Shown: in pieces, positions 50,085-58,635 of the stretch
How the letters are laid out: the number at the start of each line of letters is the position of its first letter
Position numbering within the stretch: the first letter of the stretch is position 1
NCBI GenBank assembly: GCA_017620205.1
Contig: JAFZQX010000034.1
Location: 1 to 64,000, forward strand
Length of the DNA stretch: 64,000 nucleotides
Direction of reading: 5' to 3'
Source: Clostridia bacterium
Lineage (GTDB): Bacteria; Bacillota; Clostridia; UMGS1883; UMGS1540
Translations under genes and position numbers: made by a program
Notes under the pieces: model-generated
Databases searched by the model: none
What the model was told of the DNA's origin: nothing
The model's input: only the letters and a program-made list of their open reading frames with translations

Positions 50085-51396
50085 CTTTTTCCACCTCTTT
50101 CTTTTTAGCAGCTCTCTTAACTGCCGAGTTTTCGGCTAAGAATTCAAGAGTTTTGTTGGTAACTATATCTTTCTTCATGCCGTCCATTGCGCTCTTCATA
50201 AGTGAGCGCACTTTTTCAATGTCCATATTGTACATTTCAGCCGTCTTCTGAAGTTCTTTTTCAACGTCTTCATCCGTAGCTTCAATTTTTTCTGCTTCGG
50301 CAATTTTTTCAAGAATCAAGTTATCTTTAACCGCTTTTGCCGCGTTTTCTTTAAACTGTGCTCTGATACTGTCTGCTGTAGCGCCTGTATATTTAAGATA
50401 TGCGTCAACGGATAATCCCTGTGACTGGAGGTTATACGCGAAGTCCTGAAGCATTCTGTCCGTCTGCTGTTCAATCATGCACTCGGGTATATCTATTTCT
50501 GTTTTTTCCGCAATTGCGGCTAAAACCTTATCTTCTTTTTCGCGGAGCGTTCTTATTTTTGCGCTCTCTTCAAGTTTCTTGCGAACGTCTGCTTTAAGCT
50601 CGTCAAACGTGTCAAATTCGCTTACGTCTTTTGCAAATTCATCGTCTTTCGCGGGGAGCTCTTTTTTCTTTATTGCTTTAATCTTTACTTTGAATTCGGC
50701 GTCCTTGCCTTTAAGGTCTTCAGCGTGATACTCTTCGGGGAACTTAAGCGCTACGGTTACGTCGTCGCCCGTTTTAGCGCCGATAAGCTGATCTTCAAAG
50801 CCGGGGATAAACTGACCGCTGCCGATCTCAAGCTCATGGTCTTCGCCTTTGCCGCCTGCAAATGCCACGCCGTCCGTAAAGCCTTCGTAGTCGATAACGG
50901 CGATATCGCCTTTCTTAATTGCTCTTTTTTCAACGGTTACAAGACGTGCATTCTGCTCGCGCATACGCTCTATTTCAGCGTCAACGTCTTTAACAAGAAC
51001 ATTATGTTCAACTTTTTCTATTTTTATTCCTTTGTATTCGGGCAGCTCAAATTCGGGTTTTAAAGGAACTTCCGCAGTGAAAACAGAATCCTCATCGCCG
51101 CCTATTTTTTGGATGTCTACCTTCGGGCTGTCAACAGGCTCAAGTTTATGTTCTTCAATAGCTTTTTCATACGCATCGGGGAACGCGATGTTTATAGCGT
51201 CCTCATAGAAAACGCCTTCGCCGTAATATTTCTCAATAAACTTACGGGGAGCTTTTCCCTTTCTGAAACCCGGAATCGCGATGCTTTTAACGCGTTTTTT
51301 GTATGCCTTTTCAACGGCTTTTTCAAAATCTGCTTTGTCTATCGTGATTTCAAGCGTTGCTATATTCTTTTCCTTACTCTTAATTTCTGACTTCAT
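50047..51396 (-). CDS. tig: Trigger factor (ribosome-associated chaperone)
   Basis: 449 residues. The N-terminal ribosome-binding domain has the signature in [21 protein letters not shown] central FKBP-type isomerase domain spans about 160-245 ([15 protein letters not shown]). The C-terminal helical domain runs to an acidic/lysine-rich tail ending GTGSSRADK, which is longer than in many homologues and overlaps clpP. Binds nascent chains at the ribosome exit. The order tig-clpP-clpX is conserved in many bacteria. Confidence 0.96.
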   Translation of the reverse strand: MKSEIKSKEKNIATLEITIDKADFEKAVEKAYKKRVKSIAIPGFRKGKAPRKFIEKYYGEGVFYEDAINIAFPDAYEKAIEEHKLEPVDSPKVDIQKIGGDEDSVFTAEVPLKPEFELPEYKGIKIEKVEHNVLVKDVDAEIERMREQNARLVTVEKRAIKKGDIAVIDYEGFTDGVAFAGGKGEDHELEIGSGQFIPGFEDQLIGAKTGDDVTVALKFPEEYHAEDLKGKDAEFKVKIKAIKKKELPAKDDEFAKDVSEFDTFDELKADVRKKLEESAKIRTLREKEDKVLAAIAEKTEIDIPECMIEQQTDRMLQDFAYNLQSQGLSVDAYLKYTGATADSIRAQFKENAAKAVKDNLILEKIAEAEKIEATDEDVEKELQKTAEMYNMDIEKVRSLMKSAMDGMKKDIVTNKTLEFLAENSAVKRAAKKKEVEKDESGTGSSRADK

Positions 51397-51449
51397 AAAC
51401 CTTTTCCTCCAAACATAGTGTAACTACAGTATTTTTGACAGTACATAAT

Positions 51450-51478
51450 ATTATATCAGCAAAATGCAAATATTTCAA
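51450..51478 (-). promoter_or_regulatory. Promoter of the tig-clpP-clpX operon
   Basis: On the minus strand: TTGAAA (51478-51473), 17 bases, TATAAT (51455-51450) with TG one base before the -10. No CtsR- or CIRCE-type heat-shock operator was recognised. Confidence 0.75.
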
Positions 51479-51496
51479 GCATTTTCTTTGAAAAAA

Positions 51497-52627
51497 TCAA
51501 ACAAAAATTCTCGGCACTCTTTTGCCTATTCCGCAGACAACTTCATAGTTTATTGTATCGCAAAGCTTTGCTATTTCGTCAGCCGTAATTTCGTTTTCAT
51601 TATCGCGTCCGATAAGCGTAACCTCGTCCATCTCGGAAACGCCCGGGATATCCGTAACGTCAACCATAAACTGGTCCATGCAAACTCTGCCGGTTATAGG
51701 CGCCGCCTTCCCTCTTATCAGCACTCTGCCCTTATTTGACAAATGCCTCGGATATCCGTCCGCATAGCCTACGGGGATTGTTGCTATCTTTCTTTCGCCA
51801 TCCGTCACATACGTCTGACCGTAGCTTATGCCCGTGCCTGCGGGAACGGACTTAAGATTTACAACGTGAGACTTAAGCTCTAAGGCAGGTTTTAAAGATA
51901 TAAGGCTTTTATCCACCTCGTCCGACGGATAAAGTCCGTAAAGGATAATGCCGGCTCTTACCATTTCATAGTAGCAGTGCGGAAATTCCATTATGCCCGC
52001 GCTGTTGCAGATATGGCGAAGAGGGATATAAACGCCCGCGTCTTTAAGCTTTTCGCACATCGTGTCAAAGCGTTTAAGCTGCAGTGCGGAAAAGTCCTTA
52101 TTTTTCTCGTCCGCCGTCGCAAAGTGTGAAAAAATGCCGACTATTTCAGTATTTGGCAGTCCGCTTATATATTTGATCTTTGAAACGCTTTCGTCGTTTA
52201 TTTGGAAGCCTATGCGCGACATGCCCGTATCAAGCGCTATATGTATTTTGCCCGTTTTGCCGCTGTCTTTTGCTTCCTCAGACAGCTTTTCGGCAGCGTC
52301 TTGGCTATAAACCGTCAGCGCTATGTCGTATTTTAAAGCGTCCTTATAAAACAAGGGCGAGGTATGCCCCAAAATCATAATAGGCTTCACTATTGCGTTT
52401 TCGCGCAGCGATATTGCTTCTTCCATAACCGCAACGGCATAGTAATCCGCTATGGGGTCTATAACGCGCGCAGTTTCCGCCGCGCCGTGACCGTATCCGT
52501 CCGCTTTTATAACGGCGGTGATTTTCGTATCTCCTACCTTTTTGCGTATCTCCGAAATATTATGAAAAAGCGCGTCTTTATTTATTTTTGCATAAACACG
52601 TCTGTATGTTTCCAAGCCTATCATCAT
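51497..52627 (-). CDS. alr: Alanine racemase
   Basis: 376 residues. The PLP lysine is Lys41 in AVIKADGYGHG. The second-domain catalytic Tyr is in GISYGQTYVT, with GRVCMDQFMVDVT downstream. It interconverts L- and D-alanine, giving D-Ala for peptidoglycan (and for germination control in spore formers). ATG 52627 or the next ATG at 52624 may be used; AGAAGGG is closer to the ideal distance from the second. It has its own consensus promoter and a very short leader, and sits upstream of tig on the same strand. Confidence 0.96.
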   Translation of the reverse strand: MMIGLETYRRVYAKINKDALFHNISEIRKKVGDTKITAVIKADGYGHGAAETARVIDPIADYYAVAVMEEAISLRENAIVKPIMILGHTSPLFYKDALKYDIALTVYSQDAAEKLSEEAKDSGKTGKIHIALDTGMSRIGFQINDESVSKIKYISGLPNTEIVGIFSHFATADEKNKDFSALQLKRFDTMCEKLKDAGVYIPLRHICNSAGIMEFPHCYYEMVRAGIILYGLYPSDEVDKSLISLKPALELKSHVVNLKSVPAGTGISYGQTYVTDGERKIATIPVGYADGYPRHLSNKGRVLIRGKAAPITGRVCMDQFMVDVTDIPGVSEMDEVTLIGRDNENEITADEIAKLCDTINYEVVCGIGKRVPRIFV

Positions 52628-52641
52628 TCCCTTCTCACTGT

Positions 52642-52670
52642 ATTATAAGGATATTTGCGCCTGTTGTCAA
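52642..52670 (-). promoter_or_regulatory. Consensus promoter of alr
   Basis: On the minus strand: TTGACA (52670-52665), 17 bases, TATAAT (52647-52642). Both hexamers perfect. The start would be about 9 bases before the gene, leaving room for little more than the ribosome site. Confidence 0.85.
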
Positions 52671-52721
52671 GCGCTAACAGAAAAAAGTCGCCATGGCCGG
52701 GGTGGCTCAATATAGTGCAGA

Positions 52722-52800
52722 ATGGACAAACGGAACCAAAGCGGAGCTTTGGGTTACCCGAAGGCGTACAAAGGTACGTCGAGAGGTGACGTTTGTTCAT
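52722..52800. repeat. Predicted three-way-junction structure inside the MITE-like element
   Basis: Closing stem ATGGACAAACG (52722-52732) with CGTTTGTTCAT (52790-52800), ten of eleven paired. Hairpin AACCAAAGC (52734-52742) with GCTTTGGGTT (52746-52755, one bulge). Hairpin GGCGTAC (52763-52769) with GTACGTC (52774-52780). Could act as RNA or as cruciform DNA. Confidence 0.45.
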
Positions 52801-52819
52801 AGCAAAAAAGCTTAAATTC

Positions 52820-52855
52820 AAAAGGGATACACAAAAAGTAATTTTTGTGTATCCC
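52820..52855 (-). terminator. Probable terminator of the hydrogenase operon (inside the MITE-like element)
   Basis: GGGATACACAAAAA (52824-52837) and TTTTTGTGTATCCC (52842-52855) form a 14-bp perfect stem over GTAA. On the minus strand TTTTGAATTT follows. It is about 90 bases past the hydA stop, and no other terminator is seen closer. Confidence 0.6.
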
Positions 52856-52946
52856 AACTTTGATTTTTCTCTTAAAGTCTTTCGACTAATCTCTCACAAC
52901 ACATATTTGCTTTTTTGCGCTCTGTGCATAGTGAGACAGCCCTTAA

Positions 52947-54683
52947 TTAATATTTAGGTCTTTCGATATAGTGCGTATGCAGGAGTTCGTGAGCCTTGTG
53001 TGAACCCGGCTTTTCAAGGAATTCCTTGTAGAGCATATCAATATCGGGATTAAGGTGACTCTGACGGACTGTTGAAGTTTTGTCTTCTTCATAAAGAGCT
53101 TTAGCACGTTCTGCTCTGAGGTCAATGTCCATACGGCATTTTGAAGGAACAATGGGCTGACCGCCGCCTGTTACACAGCCGCCGGGGCATGCCATGATTT
53201 CAATAAACGTATAGTTTGCTTTGCCTTCGCGGATATTGTTTAAGAGCTTTCTTGCGTTGCCGAGGCCGTGAGCTATTGCAACTTTAACTTCTTTGCCGCC
53301 AACCGTAAGCGCTGCTTCTTTGATGCCTTCCGTACCGCGGACAGCTTCAAAGTCGAGCTTTTCGAGGGGCTTGCCGTCAAGGATTTCAACTACCGTACGA
53401 AGAGCAGCTTCCATAACGCCGCCCGTTGCGCCGAAGATAACGCCGGCACCTGTGTCAACACCGAAGGGATTGTCAAACTTCTCATCGGGAAGAGCCGTGA
53501 AGTTTATGCCGTGCTGTTTAATCATTCTTGCGAGCTCGCGTGTTGAGATAACAATATCAACATCGGGGTACTTGCCGCCGAGTTCTTCTCTCTGAGCTTC
53601 GAATTTCTTAGCTACGCAGGGCATAACGGATACAACAACCATCTTTGAGGGGTCTATGCCGTTTTTCTCAGCGTAGTAGGATTTAAGGATTGCACCGAAC
53701 ATTTCGTGAGGTGATTTGCAGCTTGAAAGGTTCGGAATGAAATCCGGGAAGTTGTGTTCGCAGAATTTGATCCAGCCGGGGCTGCATGATGTGATCATCG
53801 GGAGCACGCCGCCTGATTGAATTCTTTCGAGTAATTCTGTGCCTTCTTCCATAATTGTAAGGTCGGCACTTGTATCTGTATCAAATACCTTGTCAAATCC
53901 CATGCGGTGCAGAGCAGCTGCCATTTTGCCTGTAACGGGAGTGCCTATCGGGTAACCGAATTCTTCGCCGAGACCTGCACGAACAGCGGGAGCTGTCTGA
54001 ACGATAACATATTTATCGGGATCGTTTATAGCGTTCCAAACGTCCTCTGTATTATCTTTTTCATGAAGAGCGCCAACAGGACAAGCTGTGATACACTGAC
54101 CGCAGTTTACGCAGTCAACTTCGGAAAGTGATTTACCGAAAGCAGTACCAACTTCTGTTTTGATACCTCTGTTCATTGTGTCGATAACTGCAACCGTCTG
54201 AACGTTTTTACATACGTTTACGCAGCGGCGGCAGAGAACGCACTTGTTGTTGTCACGAACGATTGAAGGCGAAAGGTCGTCAATCTCGTGTTCAACTCTT
54301 GTGCCCTCAAAGGGGATATCGCGGATACCGAATTCTTCAGCGAGTTTCTGAAGTTCGCAGTTCTGGTTTCTGATACATGTAAGACACTTGCGGTCATGTT
54401 CGGACAGGATAAGTTCGAGTGTAACTTTTCTTGCGTCGCGAACTCTTTTGCTGTTTGTTGTAATTTCAAGGCCTTCAGATACGGGATATACGCAGGCTGC
54501 CTGAAGAGCTCTTGCGTTTGAAACTTCTACAACGCACATTCTGCACGCGCCGGTCTGGCTTGCATCTTTGAGATAGCAAAGAGTCGGGATATCAATGTTT
54601 ACCGAATGAGCAGCTTCCAAAACAGTGTAGTTTGCGGGAACGCTGTAGCTTTGGCCGTTTATTTTAATATTAACATTTTCCAT
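52947..54683 (-). CDS. hydA: [FeFe] hydrogenase catalytic subunit (HydA/HndD type)
   Basis: 578 residues. N-terminal [2Fe-2S] domain (Cys in PTLCYLKDASQTGACRMC), the His-Cys3 cluster region (SEHDRKCLTCIRNQNCELQK), two [4Fe-4S] motifs (CVLCRRCVNVC and CVNCGQCITACP), then the H-cluster domain. Its three signatures are TSCSPGW, MPCVAKKFEAQ and EIMACPGGCVTGGGQP, followed by the small-subunit-like tail. AAAGGAG precedes the ATG. With the NuoF-, NuoE- and 2Fe-2S-type partners it forms a cytoplasmic NAD(P)-linked, probably electron-bifurcating hydrogenase that oxidises or makes H2 together with NADH and ferredoxin. Length and domain order match HndD of Desulfovibrio and group A3 enzymes. Confidence 0.95.
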   Translation of the reverse strand: MENVNIKINGQSYSVPANYTVLEAAHSVNIDIPTLCYLKDASQTGACRMCVVEVSNARALQAACVYPVSEGLEITTNSKRVRDARKVTLELILSEHDRKCLTCIRNQNCELQKLAEEFGIRDIPFEGTRVEHEIDDLSPSIVRDNNKCVLCRRCVNVCKNVQTVAVIDTMNRGIKTEVGTAFGKSLSEVDCVNCGQCITACPVGALHEKDNTEDVWNAINDPDKYVIVQTAPAVRAGLGEEFGYPIGTPVTGKMAAALHRMGFDKVFDTDTSADLTIMEEGTELLERIQSGGVLPMITSCSPGWIKFCEHNFPDFIPNLSSCKSPHEMFGAILKSYYAEKNGIDPSKMVVVSVMPCVAKKFEAQREELGGKYPDVDIVISTRELARMIKQHGINFTALPDEKFDNPFGVDTGAGVIFGATGGVMEAALRTVVEILDGKPLEKLDFEAVRGTEGIKEAALTVGGKEVKVAIAHGLGNARKLLNNIREGKANYTFIEIMACPGGCVTGGGQPIVPSKCRMDIDLRAERAKALYEEDKTSTVRQSHLNPDIDMLYKEFLEKPGSHKAHELLHTHYIERPKY

Positions 54684-54701
54684 TTTATTTCTCTCCTTTC
54701 C

Positions 54702-56495
54702 TTATCTTTTAATGATCGCGCCGAACTTACATGTTTCCATACAAGCACCGCACTTAATACATTTGCTGCTGTCAATTGTAAACGGTGATTTGATTTCACC
54801 GGAGATAGCGCCGACGGGACACTGTCTTGAGCAGAGCGAGCATCCTTTACACTTATCGGGCTGGATATAGTATTCAAGGAGCTTCTTACATACGCCTGCG
54901 GGACATTTCTTGTCGCGAACGTGCGCTTCATATTCGTCTCTGAAATAACGGAGAGTACTTAAAACAGGGTTCGGAGCTGTCTGACCGAGACCGCAGAGAG
55001 CTGAAGACTTAATAGCCATGCAGAGCTCTTCGAGCTTGTCAAGGTCTTCCATTGTTCCGTTGCCTTCCGTAATCTTTGTGAGGATATCAAGAAGTCTTCT
55101 TGTACCTACACGGCAGGGTGCGCACTTACCGCAGGACTCGTCAACCGTAAATTCGAGGAAGAATTTAGCGATATCAACCATACATGTGTCTTCGTCCATA
55201 ACGATAAGACCGCCGCTGCCCATCATGGAGCCTATAGCCATGAGTGAGTCATAATCGATAGGCGTATCGATAAGAGAAGCAGGAATACATCCGCCGGACG
55301 GTCCGCCTGTCTGAGCAGCTTTGAACTTTTTGCCGTTCGGGATGCCGCCGCCGATTTCTTCGATGATCTCGCGGAGCGTTGTTCCCATCGGAACTTCAAC
55401 AAGACCGGTGTTGTTGATCTTGCCGCCGAGTGCAAATACTTTTGTACCTCTTGATTTTTCAGTACCGATTGTGTTGAACCAATCAGCGCCGTTATTTATA
55501 ATAGCTGTGATGTTAGCGTATGTTTCAACGTTATTTAAGATTGTGGGCTTGCCGAAAAGACCTTTGATAGCCGGGAACGGCGGACGCGGTCTGGGCTCGC
55601 CGCGCTTGCCTTCGATAGAAGTCATGAGCGCTGTTTCTTCACCGCAAACGAACGCACCTGCGCCGAGGCGGAGGTGAAGGTCAAAGCTAAAGTCCGTACC
55701 GAAAATGTTTTTGCCGAGTAAACCGTAATCTCTTGCCTGGTCAATAGCTATCTGCAAACGCTGAACGGCAATAGGATACTCAGCTCTGATGTAGATAAAG
55801 CCTTCGTCCGAACCGATAGCGTAAGCTGCGATTGCCATAGCTTCTATTACGGAGTGCGGATCGCCTTCAAGAACGGAACGGTCCATGAATGCACCCGGGT
55901 CACCTTCGTCGGCGTTACAGCAAACATACTTTTTGTCGCCTACGGAAGCACGCGCGAAGCTCCATTTTCTGCCTGTCGGGAAGCCTGCGCCGCCACGGCC
56001 GCGGAGACCTGATTTTAAGATTTCATCAATAACGCCTTCAGGTGTCATTTCCGTTAAAACCTTGTGGAGAGCCTTATAACCGTCAACAGCTATGTACTCG
56101 TCAATGTTTTCGGGGTTGATAACACCGCAGTTGCGAAGCGCTATACGCATCTGCTTTTTGTAGAAGTTAACTTCGTCAAGAGGTTTAACTTCCTTATCTG
56201 CTACAGTCTCATCATAGAGAAGACGTGTAACGATACGTCCCTTTAAGAGATGTTCGGAAACGATTTCCGCTACATCTTCGGGTTTAACTCTGCTGTAGAA
56301 TGCACCCTCGGGGTACACAACTACTACCGGACCCAAAGCGCAGAGACCAAAACAGCCTGTCTGAACAAGCTTTACTTCGTTTTCAAGTCCGTTTGCTTTG
56401 AGCTGTTCTTCAAATTCTTTTTGAATCTGCTTGGAACCGGATGATGTACAGCCTGTACCGCCGCAGACCAAAACGTGCGATCTGTATATGTTCAT
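54702..56495 (-). CDS. hydB: NuoF-like NAD(P)H/flavin subunit of the hydrogenase (HydB/HndC)
   Basis: 597 residues. N-terminal thioredoxin-like 2Fe-2S domain (CGGTGCTSSGS ... CFGLCALGP). The NuoF core has the FMN/NAD region LRGRGGAGFPTGRKW and CNADEGDPGAFMDR, and the [4Fe-4S] motif ESCGKCAPCRVGTRR. Two C-terminal [4Fe-4S] clusters are CKGCSLCSRQCP and CIKCGACMETC. It binds NAD(P) and FMN and is the bifurcation or diaphorase subunit. GGGAGGAG precedes the ATG. hydA follows after 18 bases. Confidence 0.95.
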   Translation of the reverse strand: MNIYRSHVLVCGGTGCTSSGSKQIQKEFEEQLKANGLENEVKLVQTGCFGLCALGPVVVVYPEGAFYSRVKPEDVAEIVSEHLLKGRIVTRLLYDETVADKEVKPLDEVNFYKKQMRIALRNCGVINPENIDEYIAVDGYKALHKVLTEMTPEGVIDEILKSGLRGRGGAGFPTGRKWSFARASVGDKKYVCCNADEGDPGAFMDRSVLEGDPHSVIEAMAIAAYAIGSDEGFIYIRAEYPIAVQRLQIAIDQARDYGLLGKNIFGTDFSFDLHLRLGAGAFVCGEETALMTSIEGKRGEPRPRPPFPAIKGLFGKPTILNNVETYANITAIINNGADWFNTIGTEKSRGTKVFALGGKINNTGLVEVPMGTTLREIIEEIGGGIPNGKKFKAAQTGGPSGGCIPASLIDTPIDYDSLMAIGSMMGSGGLIVMDEDTCMVDIAKFFLEFTVDESCGKCAPCRVGTRRLLDILTKITEGNGTMEDLDKLEELCMAIKSSALCGLGQTAPNPVLSTLRYFRDEYEAHVRDKKCPAGVCKKLLEYYIQPDKCKGCSLCSRQCPVGAISGEIKSPFTIDSSKCIKCGACMETCKFGAIIKR

Positions 56496-56542
56496 AACTA
56501 ACTCCTCCCATTCCGTGCCTTACGGCACCGAAATTTATTTAA

Positions 56543-56914
56543 TCATTCTGCGGCGCCTACTGTATATTCGACAACCGGATTATTGTTTACAATGTGTTCT
56601 GCAACAACGCGTGCTGCTTTTTCCGGAGACATATGAACATATGTAACCTTGTCCTGTCCCGGTACCGTAACTTCAACGATGGGCTCGAGGCGGCACATGC
56701 CGATACAGCCTGTCTGTGTAACAGTTACGTTTGAAAGACCTCTCTTAGCGATCTCTTCCGTGAAAGCGTTTAAAACGGGTCTTGCGCCTGCGGCAATACC
56801 GCATGTTGCCATGCCGACAACAACTCTGATACCTTCTTCGCGGTCTTTGCGAAGATTAACCTGGTTTAATGTTTTGTTGCGAATTTCAAGCAATTCTTCA
56901 AAGCTCTTTTTCAT
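56543..56914 (-). CDS. [2Fe-2S] thioredoxin-like ferredoxin subunit (HndB-like)
   Basis: 123 residues from ATG 56914; the frame is open further but the in-frame sequence upstream lacks a ribosome site. Cluster cysteines are in GMATCGIAAGA and TQTGCIGMCRLEP, the C-x(n)-C-x3-C layout of NuoE/HndB ferredoxin folds. The family is found as a fourth subunit (HndB) of NADP-reducing hydrogenases in Desulfovibrio. It is followed by hydB after 47 bases and probably carries electrons between the flavin subunit and the catalytic subunit. Confidence 0.88.
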   Translation of the reverse strand: MKKSFEELLEIRNKTLNQVNLRKDREEGIRVVVGMATCGIAAGARPVLNAFTEEIAKRGLSNVTVTQTGCIGMCRLEPIVEVTVPGQDKVTYVHMSPEKAARVVAEHIVNNNPVVEYTVGAAE

Positions 56915-57004
56915 AAAACAACCATTCCTTTCCAAAATATAAATAAAATTTATTTTTTTATAACATAGGTAATTGCGCGCATACGTCCGCAATTAGCTTG
57001 TTTC

Positions 57005-57040
57005 AAAAAAGCGTTCCGCTTTGCCCCCCAAGATTGGGGG
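57005..57040 (-). terminator. Terminator-like hairpins inside the hydrogenase operon
   Basis: On the minus strand CCCCCA/TGGGGG (57040-57025) is followed by AAAGCG-GAA-CGCTTT (57022-57008) and then TTT (57007-57005). It separates the upstream cassette from the 2Fe-2S, hydB and hydA genes in a 156-base gap, so downstream expression may be reduced or driven separately. No good second promoter was identified. Confidence 0.5.
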
Positions 57041-57070
57041 TAAGTGGGTTTATGTGTTCCTGACACTTTT

Positions 57071-57607
57071 TTAAATTTCAGACAAACCGTCTTTTATATA
57101 TTCACTTATCCACTGCAGAACTTCGGGAATATCAAGCGGCACGCCGCCTAAAGTCTCCCTTATTTCTTTCGTGTCTAAGACTAATTCTCCTTTATCCGTC
57201 GTATGGCGGTATAAAAAGTCTATCCGGGGCGCTCCGCCTATGGCAGTTGTCATGGTGGACGCCATGTCTCCGAGTGGCGCGCGGTCTATGCTGTCAAGTA
57301 CGAAATTCACTTTAAGCGTTGTACCTACGCCCTTTTCGGATTCTATCGAAAGCCCTCCGCCCGTCTGAACTGCGGCGGCTTCAAAAAGCGAAATGCCCAT
57401 GCCCGTTTTCCTTGTTGTCCTTGTAGTTGTAAACGGGTCGCGCACACGTGCTAAAAACTCGGGGTCCATTCCGCACCCGTCGTCTTTTATAACGATCCTG
57501 AGCGCGTTTTCTTTTTCGCTTTCATTTATTAAAACCTCAATATTTTTGGCTTCCGCCTTTATTGAGTTTTGTACTATATCAAGAATATGCAGAGATAATT
57601 CTTTCAT
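57071..57607 (-). CDS. HATPase_c (histidine-kinase-type ATP-binding) protein, hydrogenase-associated
   Basis: 178 residues. GHKL ATPase motifs: N-box in LDIVQNSIKAEAKNI, G1 in IKDDGCGMD, and a glycine loop KTGMGISLFEA with GVGTTLKVNF. It has no His-phosphorylation (HisKA) domain or membrane segment. The C-terminal 75 residues add a small extra domain. Such proteins accompany [FeFe] hydrogenases in many Clostridia, always near DRTGG, PHP and HydS-type genes, and are presumed signalling components. Substrate and partner are unknown. Confidence 0.85.
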   Translation of the reverse strand: MKELSLHILDIVQNSIKAEAKNIEVLINESEKENALRIVIKDDGCGMDPEFLARVRDPFTTTRTTRKTGMGISLFEAAAVQTGGGLSIESEKGVGTTLKVNFVLDSIDRAPLGDMASTMTTAIGGAPRIDFLYRHTTDKGELVLDTKEIRETLGGVPLDIPEVLQWISEYIKDGLSEI

Positions 57608-57612
57608 GTTTT

Positions 57613-58308
57613 TTACCCTTTAAACAGATCTCTAATATCGTCAAAATCAAGGCATGCTTCTTTGGGTGAAATATCGGGAAGATAGTGTGCGTCGCTGTCA
57701 CGGAGGATTTTATACTTTTTCAGCTCCGGACGGCTTTCCATATACGCGCCGGTATCCTCAACAAGCTTTGATATTTCAATATATCTTATATCAATATTAT
57801 CGGGCATAAAGCCGAGGTTTGTTAAAATGCTGTAGCTGTGCCTGTCAACATGCGCGGGAGCAAACAGCCCGCCCGCAGTTTTTACAAGGTCAAAAAGCGA
57901 TTCTATTGAAAGTGACGTTGCCGAAAGCAGCAGCTTATCCTCATATCCTATTATGTTATCTTCCTCGTCCATTATACGCTGCTCGCCGAAAATTTCGGGT
58001 TTGTTTTTTATATCGGGAAGCTTTTTATAAACCTCCGCCGCGGCATATTCGGCAGCTTCTATTGTAGGATAAAGAGTTAAGATATGAACTTCTTCTTCCG
58101 TTTCAACTTCCATGCCCGGGATAACGGTTACGTCATACTCTTCGCCTACCTTCATTGCCGCGCGCACGTTTCCTACCGTATTGTGGTCGGTAACCGCTAC
58201 GGCGTCAAGACCCGTAACCTTCGCCATGCCTACTATATTATTGGGCGTCATATCATTGTCGCCGCAGGGTGACAACGCCGAATGAATGTGAAAATCGTAA
58301 TAAATCAT
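57613..58308 (-). CDS. PHP-domain metal-dependent phosphoesterase
   Basis: 231 residues with the PHP motifs DFHIHSALSPCGDNDMTP (HxH), AVTDHNTVGN, a glutamate in IPGMEVET, HVDRHSYS and RDSDAHYL, giving a tri-metal site. Related to YciV/RNase AM and histidinol-phosphatase-type enzymes; the substrate may be a phosphoester or small nucleotide. Overlaps the preceding DRTGG gene by four bases and lies five bases before the HATPase gene, so it is part of the hydrogenase cassette. Confidence 0.88.
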   Translation of the reverse strand: MIYYDFHIHSALSPCGDNDMTPNNIVGMAKVTGLDAVAVTDHNTVGNVRAAMKVGEEYDVTVIPGMEVETEEEVHILTLYPTIEAAEYAAAEVYKKLPDIKNKPEIFGEQRIMDEEDNIIGYEDKLLLSATSLSIESLFDLVKTAGGLFAPAHVDRHSYSILTNLGFMPDNIDIRYIEISKLVEDTGAYMESRPELKKYKILRDSDAHYLPDISPKEACLDFDDIRDLFKG

Positions 58309-58634
58309 AGCGCCTTTGAAATCAGGGAAGCGAGTTCATAGCTTGTTTTGCCGCTTGAGAAAATTATAATGCCCTGGCTGTCGGCCTTCTCCGCAACGCC
58401 CGCGTCGGGCTTTACGCCTTCCGCAAGGATTACGCATGCGACATCCGCAAGAGACGCAACTGCGGCAATGTTTACATTGCTCATAATTGTAATCCACGCG
58501 TCGCCCGCCTTTGCTCTGCCCATGACCCAGCTTAGCAAATCACCTATATAACAGCCGGTAATTTCTCTGTCCTCATAGTCTTTAGATGTCAAAACTTCAA
58601 GTCCGAGATCTTTCTGTAAATCGGAAACTTTCAT
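58305..58634 (-). CDS. DRTGG-domain protein (second copy)
   Basis: 109 residues. Similar to the DRTGG domain found in CBS-pyrophosphatases and Pta: DREITGCYIGDLLSWVMGRA near the start, then VACVILAEGVKPD and GIIIFSSGKTSYELASL. It has no catalytic residues and is presumed a small-ligand-binding signal module. One base separates it from the HydS-like gene upstream, and its stop overlaps the PHP start by four bases (ATGA type). Confidence 0.85.
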   Translation of the reverse strand: MKVSDLQKDLGLEVLTSKDYEDREITGCYIGDLLSWVMGRAKAGDAWITIMSNVNIAAVASLADVACVILAEGVKPDAGVAEKADSQGIIIFSSGKTSYELASLISKAL

Positions 58635-58635
58635 A

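Larger units (their letters stand above)
52699..52942. mobile_element. MITE-like non-coding element with imperfect terminal inverted repeats
   Basis: Left end GGGGTGGCTCAATAT (52699-52713) and right end, read on the minus strand, GGGCTGTCTCACTAT (52942-52928) match at 12 of 15 positions. Inside are a three-way-junction structure (52722-52800) and a perfect 14-bp hairpin (52824-52855). No transposase frame and no obvious target-site duplication. GGGCTGTCTC-type ends occur in some IS families. The right end stops four bases from the hydA stop codon. It fills the 319-base gap between alr and hydA. Confidence 0.4.
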
